This document shows, in pieces, positions 34,789-42,524 of a DNA stretch of 64,000 nucleotides (the stretch's first letter is position 1; every line of letters begins with the position of its first letter). The translations under genes and the position numbers were made by a program. The DNA is from Planctellipticum sp942493135 (GTDB lineage Bacteria; Planctomycetota; Planctomycetia; Planctomycetales; Planctomycetaceae), in NCBI GenBank assembly GCA_942493135.1, contig OW818684.1, positions 1,178,001 through 1,242,000 of the forward strand, written 5' to 3'. The notes beneath the pieces are model-generated. The model made no database searches and was not told where the DNA came from. It worked only from the letters and a program-made list of their open reading frames with translations.

Positions 34789-35739
34789 ATGACTCAACGA
34801 GTCGTCTCGCTGATCGCCAGCGCGACGGAAATCGTGGCCGCTCTGGGCTGCGCCGATCGCCTCGTCGGTCGCTCTCACGAATGCGACTATCCGCCGGAAA
34901 TCCTGACGCTGCCACCCTGTTCGTCCCCAAAGTTCGACATCCACGGCGACAGTCGTCAGATTGACGAGCGAGTCAAAGCGACGCTCGCCAGTGCGGTCTC
35001 GGTCTACAACGTCGACACGGCGATGCTGGAGGCGCTTCGGCCGTCGGTGATCGTGACGCAGTCGCAGTGCGAGGTCTGCGCCGTCAGCCTCAAGGACGTA
35101 CAGGCGGCCGTCTGCAACCTGGTCTCTTCCCAGCCGCGGGTCGTCGCCCTGGAGCCTAACGCTCTCGCCGACGTCTGGGCCGACATTCATCGCGTCGCCG
35201 ACGCCCTGGGGGTTCCCGATCGCGGCCGGAAGCTCGTGGTTCGCCTGCTGGCGCGACTGGCGGAGATCCGCCGGCAGGCCCTCGCCAGGCGCGGCAGCGA
35301 TTCACCGCCGCGAATCGCCTGCATCGAGTGGCAGGAGCCGCTGATGGCGGCCGGCAACTGGGTTCCAGAGCTGGTCGATCTGGTCGGGGGAGAAAACCTG
35401 TTCGGCGAAGCCGGGCAGCACTCCCCCTGGATGACCTGGGATGATCTCGTCGCCGCCGATCCGGACGTCGTCGCCATCATGCCCTGCGGTTTCGACATTC
35501 CCCGCGCCCGCGACGAAATGCACTGGCTCACCAGTCGTCCCGAGTGGTCCGAGCTGCGGGCCTTCCGTTCCGGCCGGGTCTATCTGACCGACGGCAACCA
35601 GTATTTCAACCGACCGGGACCGCGGCTTGTGGAATCCGCGGAGATCCTCTGCGAGCTCCTCTACGGCGATGCCGCCAACTTTGCCCATCGCGGGACGGGC
35701 TGGATTCCCTTTGTGTCTTCCGAGGAGGTCCTCGTATGA
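34789..35739 (+). CDS. btuF: Cobalamin-binding protein, BtuF-like
   Basis: A 316-residue protein of the class III periplasmic-binding fold. The N-terminus VVSLIASATEIVAALG is the family hallmark, followed by LVGRSHECDYP and, later, ACIEWQEPLMAAGNWVPELV and PDVVAIMPCGFD. It should bind B12 between two lobes. No signal peptide or lipobox precedes the fold: it begins MTQRVVSLIAS, so the product would stay in the cytoplasm unless an upstream start is missed; none was seen. Signal-less relatives occur in other phyla. Its stop overlaps the rhodanese start as ATGA. It is the fourth gene behind the cobalamin riboswitch. Confidence 0.9.
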   Translation: MTQRVVSLIASATEIVAALGCADRLVGRSHECDYPPEILTLPPCSSPKFDIHGDSRQIDERVKATLASAVSVYNVDTAMLEALRPSVIVTQSQCEVCAVSLKDVQAAVCNLVSSQPRVVALEPNALADVWADIHRVADALGVPDRGRKLVVRLLARLAEIRRQALARRGSDSPPRIACIEWQEPLMAAGNWVPELVDLVGGENLFGEAGQHSPWMTWDDLVAADPDVVAIMPCGFDIPRARDEMHWLTSRPEWSELRAFRSGRVYLTDGNQYFNRPGPRLVESAEILCELLYGDAANFAHRGTGWIPFVSSEEVLV

Positions 35740-36065
35740 GCTCGCTCGAAATCGACTGCCGGACGGTCAAACGACGGCTCGACGAAAAAGCCGACTTCCT
35801 GCTCCTCGACTGCCGCGAGACCGAAGAGTACGCCGCCGCCCGGATCGAGGGCTCGGTCCTGATCCCCATGAGCGAGATCACGGAGCGCGTGAAGGAACTC
35901 GAAGCCTGGCGGAACAAGTCAATCGTCGTCCAATGCCACCACGGCGGCCGCAGCCTGCGGGTCACGATGTGGCTTCGCAGCAAGGGCTTTACCGACGTGC
36001 TCAACCTCACCGGCGGCATCGACGAATGGTCCCAGCAGATCGACCCGACGGTGCCGCGGTATTGA
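35736..36065 (+). CDS. Single-domain rhodanese
   Basis: A 109-residue rhodanese domain. Landmarks: FLLLDCRETEEYAAARIEG, LIPMSEI, the catalytic cysteine in VQCHHGGRS, and GFTDVLNLTGGIDEWS. Such proteins move sulfane sulfur or act on thiol substrates. Translation is coupled to the btuF-like gene (ATGA overlap, GAGGAGGT at 35722-35729), so it belongs to the B12 unit. The active loop HHGGRS after the cysteine differs from the CRSGxR loop of classic thiosulfate sulfurtransferases, so the substrate is open. A link between sulfur transfer and corrinoid chemistry is not established. Confidence 0.9.
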   Translation: MSSLEIDCRTVKRRLDEKADFLLLDCRETEEYAAARIEGSVLIPMSEITERVKELEAWRNKSIVVQCHHGGRSLRVTMWLRSKGFTDVLNLTGGIDEWSQQIDPTVPRY

Positions 36066-36324
36066 CCGGCACGCTCCGAAAACGGAAAGAAAGAATTTTA
36101 CCGCGGAGGCGCGGAGGACGCGGAGAAAGGCGGGAGTAGAGTTCAACCACAGATCGCACGAATGAACGCGAATGAGTGCGAGGCATTGAAAGTGCTGACG
36201 TCGCTGGCAGTGTAAACCGTTGAGCGACTTCCGTCGTCAGCGAAGTATGGAGTTTGACGATCGCGTGACGCTGGAATGAGCCCCGGTGGCTGAAGACCAC
36301 CAGGGCCACAACACGGCCTGTCGG

Positions 36325-38397
36325 CTACTTACTTTTGACCGGCACGAATACGACGGCGTCCAGCACGACATAACCTGGCGCATCATTCGAAACCGTCACG
36401 CTGGTCTGCTTCCCATCCGGGCACGCAAACGTTCCCAGCACCACATAACCGGGCGCCTTGGACGTCTCACGCTGATTGACGGCGACCGACGTCTTCTTGT
36501 CAGCGATCTGAACCGTTACCGGCACTTTTGTCGCGCGGTTCGAATTGGCCGTGTAATAGAAGCGGATCTCGTACGTCCCCGCTTTCGGCAGCTCGGGCGT
36601 AAAAACGGCCTGCATCTGTCCCTTGGCCCCCTCGCCGTCGTGAAGATAATCCGCCCCGACGAATCCCCCGACACTCGCACTCGACGACCAGTCCCCCGTT
36701 AGCTTCGCGTCGTGCGTATCGACGACCACGCCCGGCAGCGACTTCGGATCGAGGCCCGCCGCGGCGTTCCGCTTAGGCCCCGTGTATTCCAACACCTGTC
36801 CGTCCGCCAGCAGGCGTTCCTTCAGCTTGCCGAATTCGACATCCTGCACGGCAACGTTGCTATCGATCGCATGCACGGCGGCGGTCGCAGCCGACTGGCC
36901 GAGCACCATGAAAACCGGCTCCATGCGAATGCTGCCGTACGCGATGTGTGACGCCGCCAGGCAGACCGGGACCAGCAGGTTTTCGCACTCCTCCTTGCGC
37001 GGGCGGATGCTGCGATAGCTGACCGGATACGGAGACACGCCGACCTGCACGTCTCCTTCGTTCCGGACGAAGCCGTCTTTCGTGACGTAGCGCTGGCAGT
37101 TGTGGGAGTCCATGTTGTAGGCCCCCATGCCGACCGGGTCTTCCGCGGTCACTTTCCCCTGGCAATGCGACTGCGTCATGACGTATTCGGAGATCATCCG
37201 GCGGGCTTCCCGCACGTAAAGCTGATGCGGCCAGTTCCCGTTGTCGACGAATTCGTCCTTCGCCAGCCCCAGCCGCTGAAACTCCTCGCGGATCTTCTCC
37301 GGCACTCGGGGATTGTTCGCCAGCGTATACATCAGCCCCATCTGATAGCGTTTGTGATCCTCGACGATCGTCTCGCGCGTGGCATAGTCGGCCTCGGGGT
37401 AGGCGTAGTTCGCCCCGATATAGTCGGTGCTGATCGCGAAATTGTTGTTGGTGTCGGTTTTGCGGTTGGGCATCCAGACCGGATTCCACGGGCTGCGATG
37501 ATCCCCCGCCTCGAAGTTCCGCAGCAGCAGCTCATAAGTCTTGACGTCATAGCCTTCCGGCTTCGGCCAGGCGACGCGGTTCGCGGAAACGTCGGTCGTA
37601 CACATCCGGTAGTTATAAGCCTGCAGCCGATGATCGCCGTCGCCGTCGTTCCCCGGTGGATCGGACTGCACCAGCGGCAGCAGTCCGCTCGCAGAATCGC
37701 CCGGCGTCACGTACGGATCGACGTTCTTCGTGAACTGGTGCTTCGTCGCGTGCGCGACCTGAATCCCGTTGATCGTCTCGCCATAAACGCTGTTGGCTTC
37801 GCGACCGACGTGATACTTCACGCCTGCGGCCGCCATCAGATCCCCTTCGTAGGTGGCGTCGACAAACATCCGCCCGCGGAACGTCCTGCCGGACTCCATC
37901 GCGATTGAGCCGATCCGCCCCGCGACTTTCCTTACGCCGCTGCGGCGATTGAGGCGTTCGCCGGTCACCACGACAACACCGTGTTCCCGAATCCAGTCGT
38001 GATAGACCTGCTCCGCCACGTGCGGCTCGAAGGTCCACATTTCCTTCTCGCCGGGCGCCTTTCGCTTCCCCTGGTATGCGTCCCGTTGTTCGTGTTTCCA
38101 GGCCGATTCGGCGGCGTAGTAGCGACCAAGCCGCTGATAGAACTCGCGCGACAGTCCGCCGATGACTGCCTTGTTGCCGATGTCGGTCGCACCGAGGCCG
38201 CCGGAGGTCAATCCGCCCAGATGCTGAGACGGCTCGACGATCACCGTCGTCTTGCCCATCTTTTTCGCCTGGATGGCGGCGGCAATTCCGCCCGACGTGC
38301 CGCCGTAGACGACGACATCGTACGCCGGTTCCTGAGCCTCGGCCGCAGAGAACCCACCCAAGCCCAGCATCAGACCAGCCAGCCACAGACGCAACAT
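36325..38397 (-). CDS. Exported FAD-dependent oxidoreductase with golvesin-like C-terminal domain
   Basis: A 690-residue protein. Signal peptide MLRLWLAGLMLGLGGFSAAEA, then an FAD-binding Rossmann motif VVVYGGTSGGIAAAIQA and the second nucleotide element TVIVEPSQHLGGLTSGG. This is the FAD_oxidored family (Pfam 12831), common in Planctomycetes and in polysaccharide-rich habitats; reactions are unknown. The last 130 residues form a beta-rich module (SVGGFVGADYLHD, GTYEIRFYYTANSNRA, APGYVVLDAVVFV) like the golvesin/xly CBM-like domain that binds sugars or surfaces. No enzyme partner is adjacent. The start is the first ATG with a full signal peptide. Confidence 0.9.
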   Translation of the reverse strand: MLRLWLAGLMLGLGGFSAAEAQEPAYDVVVYGGTSGGIAAAIQAKKMGKTTVIVEPSQHLGGLTSGGLGATDIGNKAVIGGLSREFYQRLGRYYAAESAWKHEQRDAYQGKRKAPGEKEMWTFEPHVAEQVYHDWIREHGVVVVTGERLNRRSGVRKVAGRIGSIAMESGRTFRGRMFVDATYEGDLMAAAGVKYHVGREANSVYGETINGIQVAHATKHQFTKNVDPYVTPGDSASGLLPLVQSDPPGNDGDGDHRLQAYNYRMCTTDVSANRVAWPKPEGYDVKTYELLLRNFEAGDHRSPWNPVWMPNRKTDTNNNFAISTDYIGANYAYPEADYATRETIVEDHKRYQMGLMYTLANNPRVPEKIREEFQRLGLAKDEFVDNGNWPHQLYVREARRMISEYVMTQSHCQGKVTAEDPVGMGAYNMDSHNCQRYVTKDGFVRNEGDVQVGVSPYPVSYRSIRPRKEECENLLVPVCLAASHIAYGSIRMEPVFMVLGQSAATAAVHAIDSNVAVQDVEFGKLKERLLADGQVLEYTGPKRNAAAGLDPKSLPGVVVDTHDAKLTGDWSSSASVGGFVGADYLHDGEGAKGQMQAVFTPELPKAGTYEIRFYYTANSNRATKVPVTVQIADKKTSVAVNQRETSKAPGYVVLGTFACPDGKQTSVTVSNDAPGYVVLDAVVFVPVKSK

Positions 38398-38481
38398 CGC
38401 AGACGACTCCCGGGAGAACGACGAATTTCAGACTTCGTCATAGCTTCCGGGGCAATGGGCCGCAACTCAGCGGGCCGCTGC

Positions 38482-39393
38482 TCAGCTCTCCCGCCGCCCG
38501 GTGGGAGTCGTCTCCAGGAACGTCCGGATCAGCGGAATGAGCTGCGGCCCGGCGTCTTCCAGCACGTAGTGACCGCAGTCCGGGAACCGGTGTAATTCCG
38601 CCCGGGGAAACCGGACCAGCCACTCCTGCAGGAAGTGGTCGTCAAAGACGAAGTCCTTTTCGCCCCAGCCGATCAACATCGGATGGCGGTCGAGCTTGTG
38701 CAGCCCCGCCGCCGTCTCAGCCACCACCGGCATACTCCGATCCCCCAGGGCCAGCGGGATGTCCTGCACGAAGCGATGCACGGCGATCCGATGCGCCCAC
38801 GAATCGTAGGGCGCGCAATACGCCCGTCCGACGTCGCGCGGCATCGGTGCTCGCGTCACGCACGATCGCACCGCCCCCCGGCTGAAAGCGCTGAAGCCCC
38901 GCACCAGCAGGGCGCCCAGCAGCGGCGTGCGAGCCAGCTGCAACTGCCACGGCACCGGCTTGGCCTTCGGCAGCGGAAACGCCCCGGTGTTGAGCACCAC
39001 CAGCCGGGCGATTCGCTCGGGATGCTGCACGGCCCACGTGCAGCCGATCATCCCGCCCCAGTCATGCACGACCAGGTTGATCGGCTCGGTCAGATTGAGT
39101 CCGGTGATCCAGGCGTCGAAATCGGTCACACGCCGGGTCAGCGTGTAGTCGTAGTCGCGATCCGACGGCTTCTCCGACAGCCCGCAGCCGATGTGGTCCA
39201 ACGCCAGACACCGATACCGGTCGGAAAGGGCGGGAATCAGGTTCCGCCAGTAATACGACCAGTTCGGATTGCCGTGGACCATGACGACCGGTTCGCCCCG
39301 GCCCTCGTCCACGTAATGCAGCCGATGCCCGCCGATCTCGGCGAAGTGCGACGCGAACGAATAACCGGGCCAGGTCGGAGAAATCGAAGACAT
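38482..39393 (-). CDS. Alpha/beta hydrolase of the haloalkane dehalogenase / OleB group
   Basis: A 303-residue cytoplasmic enzyme. Oxyanion-hole motif HGNPNWSYYWRN, nucleophile elbow VVHDWGGMIG with aspartate in place of serine, and the final histidine in FPDCGHYVLED. An Asp nucleophile in HDWGG marks the haloalkane dehalogenase family; the VHDWGGMIG form is, as I recall, the HLD-III/OleB subgroup whose OleB member decarboxylates beta-lactones in olefin synthesis. No OleA, OleC or OleD is in the window, so a standalone dehalogenase or lactone-active enzyme cannot be separated. It is 84 bases upstream of the FAD oxidoreductase gene on the same strand and may be cotranscribed with it. Confidence 0.85.
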   Translation of the reverse strand: MSSISPTWPGYSFASHFAEIGGHRLHYVDEGRGEPVVMVHGNPNWSYYWRNLIPALSDRYRCLALDHIGCGLSEKPSDRDYDYTLTRRVTDFDAWITGLNLTEPINLVVHDWGGMIGCTWAVQHPERIARLVVLNTGAFPLPKAKPVPWQLQLARTPLLGALLVRGFSAFSRGAVRSCVTRAPMPRDVGRAYCAPYDSWAHRIAVHRFVQDIPLALGDRSMPVVAETAAGLHKLDRHPMLIGWGEKDFVFDDHFLQEWLVRFPRAELHRFPDCGHYVLEDAGPQLIPLIRTFLETTPTGRRES

Positions 39394-40079
39394 GACGCTC
39401 TGGAAGACGAAGGAGGGCTGCAGGCCGGGGGGAAGCTCGCAGCCTCGCCAACCGTCGGCTTAACGAGTGTAACGCATCCTCCGATCGCGATCCGCCGTCA
39501 GAGGTAAGAATGTCGAACGACGTAGGCGGAATGTCGCAAGCGGCACTGGGCAGCCCCGCCCCCTCTTCTCTGCGATACCCGAATCCCGAAGCCCGATACC
39601 CGACTCAAGGAGGCCTGTCCCGCTCCATCAGGACAGCCTCCGCGTCGGCGTCACTGCATTCCAATCCCTCGGCAGTGAGTGCAAGCGCCTGCGATGCGAC
39701 GAAATCCGCTGATGAGTCGAGTGTCGGAAGGGGAAACTCCGCCCCCGACTCCCCTCTTCTCTGCGATACCCGAATCCCGAAGCCCGATACCCGTCCCAAA
39801 ACAGCGTCTGCAGGAGAGAAGTGGCGTCCATGCCCACAGACCGTCCCTGTCACCAAGTGAGAGAGCTGATGGGGAATCGGCTGGAAGGTGCTGAGTGAGT
39901 CTGTGCTTCTCTCCGGCAGCACGCCGGCAGGTGGAGAGGGGGGGAATTCCCCAACCTGCACCGTACTGACACATCGTTTGCGCGGGATTCCGTCGCTGAC
40001 TGTGGGATTCTTGCCCGGGTTTCTGCAAAGTCGGCCGGGAGATCTGCGACTCCCGCCACTTCGGGAAGGCGACCGGAAA
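39394..40079. other. Intergenic region with a duplicated 42-base sequence
   Basis: No gene is seen in about 690 bases. The only structure noticed is the exact direct repeat listed separately. Confidence 0.5.
39561..39793. repeat. Exact 42-base direct repeat, two copies
   Basis: The same 42 bases, beginning CCCTCTTCTCTGCGATACCC, occur at 39561-39602 and 39752-39793. The 149-base spacer is not repeated. Each copy contains the internal echo GATACCCGAATCCCGA and GCCCGATACCCG. Confidence 0.85.
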
Positions 40080-40565
40080 TCAGGCGCTGAGTTCTTTGAA
40101 CAGCGGCCCGAAGCCCGGCATCTCTTCGCGGAGCGTTTCCATCCAGGCGCGGGGATTCCAAATCTCCACGCAGATGACCGCTCCCACCACCACCACTTCC
40201 TGATTCACCTGGATATCCAGAAACTCCCGAAATCCCTCCGGGAGGAGCAGACGGGACCGGTTCGCCAGCCGCACGGTCTGAGACCGCGTGGAGAGCAGCC
40301 GACCCAGCCGCTGAACTTCGCCCCACCGCTGGTCCATCCGGCCGGCGGCGATCTTCTGACGAATCAGCGACACACCCTCATCAATCCGTTTCTGCCAGTC
40401 GGCCGCCTTCCACAGGCTCAGGCAGCCGAAGCGTTCCTTTGCGACAATCGTGTCACCCGCCTCGTCGGCCACAGCCTGCGCCATCTCCGGCGGAAGGCTG
40501 ATGCGAAAGCGGTCGTCGACCGTTCGTTTCAGTTCGCCAGTGATGAAAGATTCCACAGGTGCCAT
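40080..40565 (-). CDS. mraZ: MraZ-like DNA-binding protein
   Basis: A 161-residue protein with two AbrB/MraZ-type swapped-hairpin halves: ELKRTVDDRFRISLPPEMAQAV in the first and RSRLLLPEGFREFLDIQVNQEVVVVGAVICVEIW (read in parts) in the second. MraZ is a ring-forming transcriptional repressor that normally heads the dcw cell-division cluster and binds TGGG-containing repeats in its own promoter. Here no mraW, ftsI or mur gene is nearby; the upstream same-strand gene is a sigma factor. TGGG-containing motifs do occur upstream. The start at 40565 is by homology; no strong ribosome site is visible. Confidence 0.85.
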   Translation of the reverse strand: MAPVESFITGELKRTVDDRFRISLPPEMAQAVADEAGDTIVAKERFGCLSLWKAADWQKRIDEGVSLIRQKIAAGRMDQRWGEVQRLGRLLSTRSQTVRLANRSRLLLPEGFREFLDIQVNQEVVVVGAVICVEIWNPRAWMETLREEMPGFGPLFKELSA

Positions 40566-40611
40566 GGCGTCCGCGGGGGTTCGAGAGAGCCGGCCGACGC
40601 ACCCAAGCTAA

Positions 40612-40874
40612 TGGGCAGAAAACCCACAGTCAATCAAGTTTTCAAAGAGCGTTTGGGCGTGAAACCCACAACGGAGGCCAAGCATACTGATGGGTTTGAC
40701 GGGAATCCATCAGAAAGACATTCGTTTTTCGGATTTTGTTGGAAATGCCGTTTTTGCCGATGATTCCGACGATTCCGCAGGGACCGGAACTGCGGGCCCG
40801 CAGACTCGGCGAGGTCTCCGACCGGAGCGTGAAACGCGCAGGCCAACATCAGGCGGCTGGGCAGAAATCCCACA
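40612..40874 (-). promoter_or_regulatory. Three copies of TGGG-N7-CCCACA upstream of mraZ
   Basis: Copies at 40612-40628 (TGGGCAGAAAACCCACA), 40654-40670 (TGGGCGTGAAACCCACA) and 40858-40874 (TGGGCAGAAATCCCACA). The first two are 42 bases apart, four helical turns. On the coding strand each reads TGTGGG-N7-CCCA. Known MraZ sites are built from TGGG repeats, so these are candidate autoregulatory operators. Confidence 0.65.
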
Positions 40875-40992
40875 CCGCACTTTGCATTCGGTTCTCGCGG
40901 GAAACCGGGGAACTGGAGACGCTCAACGCAGTACCGAAGCGTCGTTGCGAGAGACCGTCTCATGGCGCGCCGTCGGCGGACTGCGGCGACAG

Positions 40993-41574
40993 TCAGGCGA
41001 GGCCGGAAGCCGTCGTATGACGCAGCTTTTCCCGGGCGCGGGTCAGCGTGGGGCCGATCGAGTTCTCCGGCACGCCCAGACGGCTGCTGATCTCGCGATA
41101 GCTCTGGCCTTCCAGGTGATAGCGCCGAACCACTTCCGCATCCAGGGGCGGCAGTCCGCTCAACATCTGCTCGACCAGCTCCTGGTTCTCGATCCGGCCG
41201 TTTTCGACAGGAGCGGTCGCCTGGTCGATCGCCGAACCGTGCGATTTCACGTGCCCGAGAGCCTCGGCCATCCGTCGGCGGGACATTTCCCGTACGACAA
41301 TTCGCCGGGTCACGACCGTCAGATACGTCGCCAATGCGGAATCCCCGCGAAAGTTGCGCAGGACGGCGCAATCATTCGCGACGATCGCCAGCATGACCTC
41401 GGAACTGAGATCGTCGATGTCATCGGCGGTCACGCGGACGCTGCGGGCTTGGGCCGTGTGCTGAATCACATGCACGAACAACCCGGTGTACCGTTCGACG
41501 AAGTCGCTCCACGCCCCCGCCTCAGACGTCAGGCAGCGTTTGAGGAGACTTCGATCGACATCGGTCAGCGGCAC
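40993..41574 (-). CDS. RNA polymerase sigma factor, ECF-like
   Basis: A 193-residue sigma-70 family protein with region 2 (DIDDLSSEVMLAIV, FRGDSALATYLTVVTRRIV) and region 4 (LPPLDAEVVRRYHLEG, QSYREISSRLGVPENSIG) and no region 3. The start is a GTG at 41574 with GGAGA seven bases upstream. ECF factors direct RNA polymerase to stress or envelope genes; no anti-sigma gene follows. The mraZ-like gene lies 427 bases downstream on the same strand. The promoter set it recognises cannot be inferred from here. Confidence 0.9.
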   Translation of the reverse strand: MPLTDVDRSLLKRCLTSEAGAWSDFVERYTGLFVHVIQHTAQARSVRVTADDIDDLSSEVMLAIVANDCAVLRNFRGDSALATYLTVVTRRIVVREMSRRRMAEALGHVKSHGSAIDQATAPVENGRIENQELVEQMLSGLPPLDAEVVRRYHLEGQSYREISSRLGVPENSIGPTLTRAREKLRHTTASGLA

Positions 41575-41967
41575 GGTGATTCTCCAGCGTCAGGCGGATC
41601 CCTCCACGGACAACGGGCGACCCTCCGGACCGGCTCACAATCCGACACGAATGCCGAACCTCGATCTCCGCCGGGGACTCTCCACCATCAGGGGCAGAAA
41701 ATGCCGATCCCGAAGCACCTATACAAGTTTAGGGGACGGATTCCCGACCGACAAGACGCGTTTTCCCCGTCTCGAGTTCCCGAAACTGTATTTCGGCGGT
41801 GGAACCGACGATAATGGCTGCGCAGCCGGTAGATCCGTTTCTTGACGCATCTTCAGCCCCCGACTAGGATTCGCCAGTCTGCAGGCCTAAAATCCGATGA
41901 AACGAAAAACTCAAGTTCATGCGGCGCAGGCGGAGGGCCGCAGGCGCCGGATTGTCGAGGATTCAGA
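41575..41967. other. Divergent intergenic region between the sigma factor and the ferredoxin genes
   Basis: No gene is seen in about 390 bases. It should hold the two divergent promoters; no consensus box stood out. Confidence 0.4.
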
Positions 41968-42249
41968 ATGACGCATATCGTTGCGGAGCCATGCTTTAAC
42001 TGCAAATACACTGACTGCGTGGTGGTCTGCCCCGTCGAGTGTTTCTACGAGGGGGAGTCGATGCTCTTCATCCATCCGGAGGAGTGCATTGACTGCGAAG
42101 CCTGCGTCCCGGAATGCCCGCCCCAGGCCATCTTCCACGAGGACAACCTCCCCGAAAAGTGGAAAGATTACATCGCGCTGAACGCGGAGATGTCGCCGCA
42201 GTGCCCGAACATCACCGAAAAGAAAGACCCGCTGGGCGGCCCGCTGTAA
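41968..42249 (+). CDS. fdxA: 7Fe-type ferredoxin
   Basis: A 93-residue electron carrier. The first cluster region reads EPCFNCKYTDCVVVCPVECFYEG and the second CIDCEACVPECPPQAI (both read in parts), matching FdxA ferredoxins that hold a [3Fe-4S] and a [4Fe-4S] cluster; the conserved FYEG and P-E-E-C-I-D-C features are present. GAGG lies about eight bases before the ATG at 41968. It is followed by a clear intrinsic terminator, so it is a single-gene transcript. Redox partners are unknown. Confidence 0.93.
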   Translation: MTHIVAEPCFNCKYTDCVVVCPVECFYEGESMLFIHPEECIDCEACVPECPPQAIFHEDNLPEKWKDYIALNAEMSPQCPNITEKKDPLGGPL

Positions 42250-42282
42250 CGGCCCCGCCCGCGCAGTCGCCTCGCATCCGCA

Positions 42283-42315
42283 CAGCCCGTCGGGAATCGA
42301 CGGGCTGATTTTGTT
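42283..42315 (+). terminator. Intrinsic terminator of the ferredoxin gene
   Basis: Perfect 10-base stem CAGCCCGTCG/CGACGGGCTG with a 5-base loop, then ATTTTGTT. Confidence 0.92.
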
Positions 42316-42358
42316 GGAGGACGCAGCAGCCACAAAATGTCGCTGCGCTGGCCCAAAT

Positions 42359-42524
42359 CGGGTGGCACGCCCAGAGTCTTCGATGGGCGTGTCTTTGAAC
42401 CAACAATAGCCAACAATCTCTTCTTCGATTGACCTTTGGGAGTACTACACTCAAGGTGAACAGACTGCCGCGGAGTCGTTGGCGATAACCCCACGCCCAT
42501 CGAAGACTCTGGGCGTGCCACCCG
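42359..42524. repeat. Long perfect inverted-repeat element (MITE-like)
   Basis: Two 33-base arms, 42359-42391 (beginning CGGGTGGCACGCCCAGAG) and 42492-42524 (its exact reverse complement), flank 100 bases of unrelated sequence. The arms also contain an internal palindrome (GGCACGCCCAGAG and ATGGGCGTG). A related, diverged element lies at 44622-44710. No transposase is encoded, so a non-autonomous or REP-like repeat is the best reading. Confidence 0.8.
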
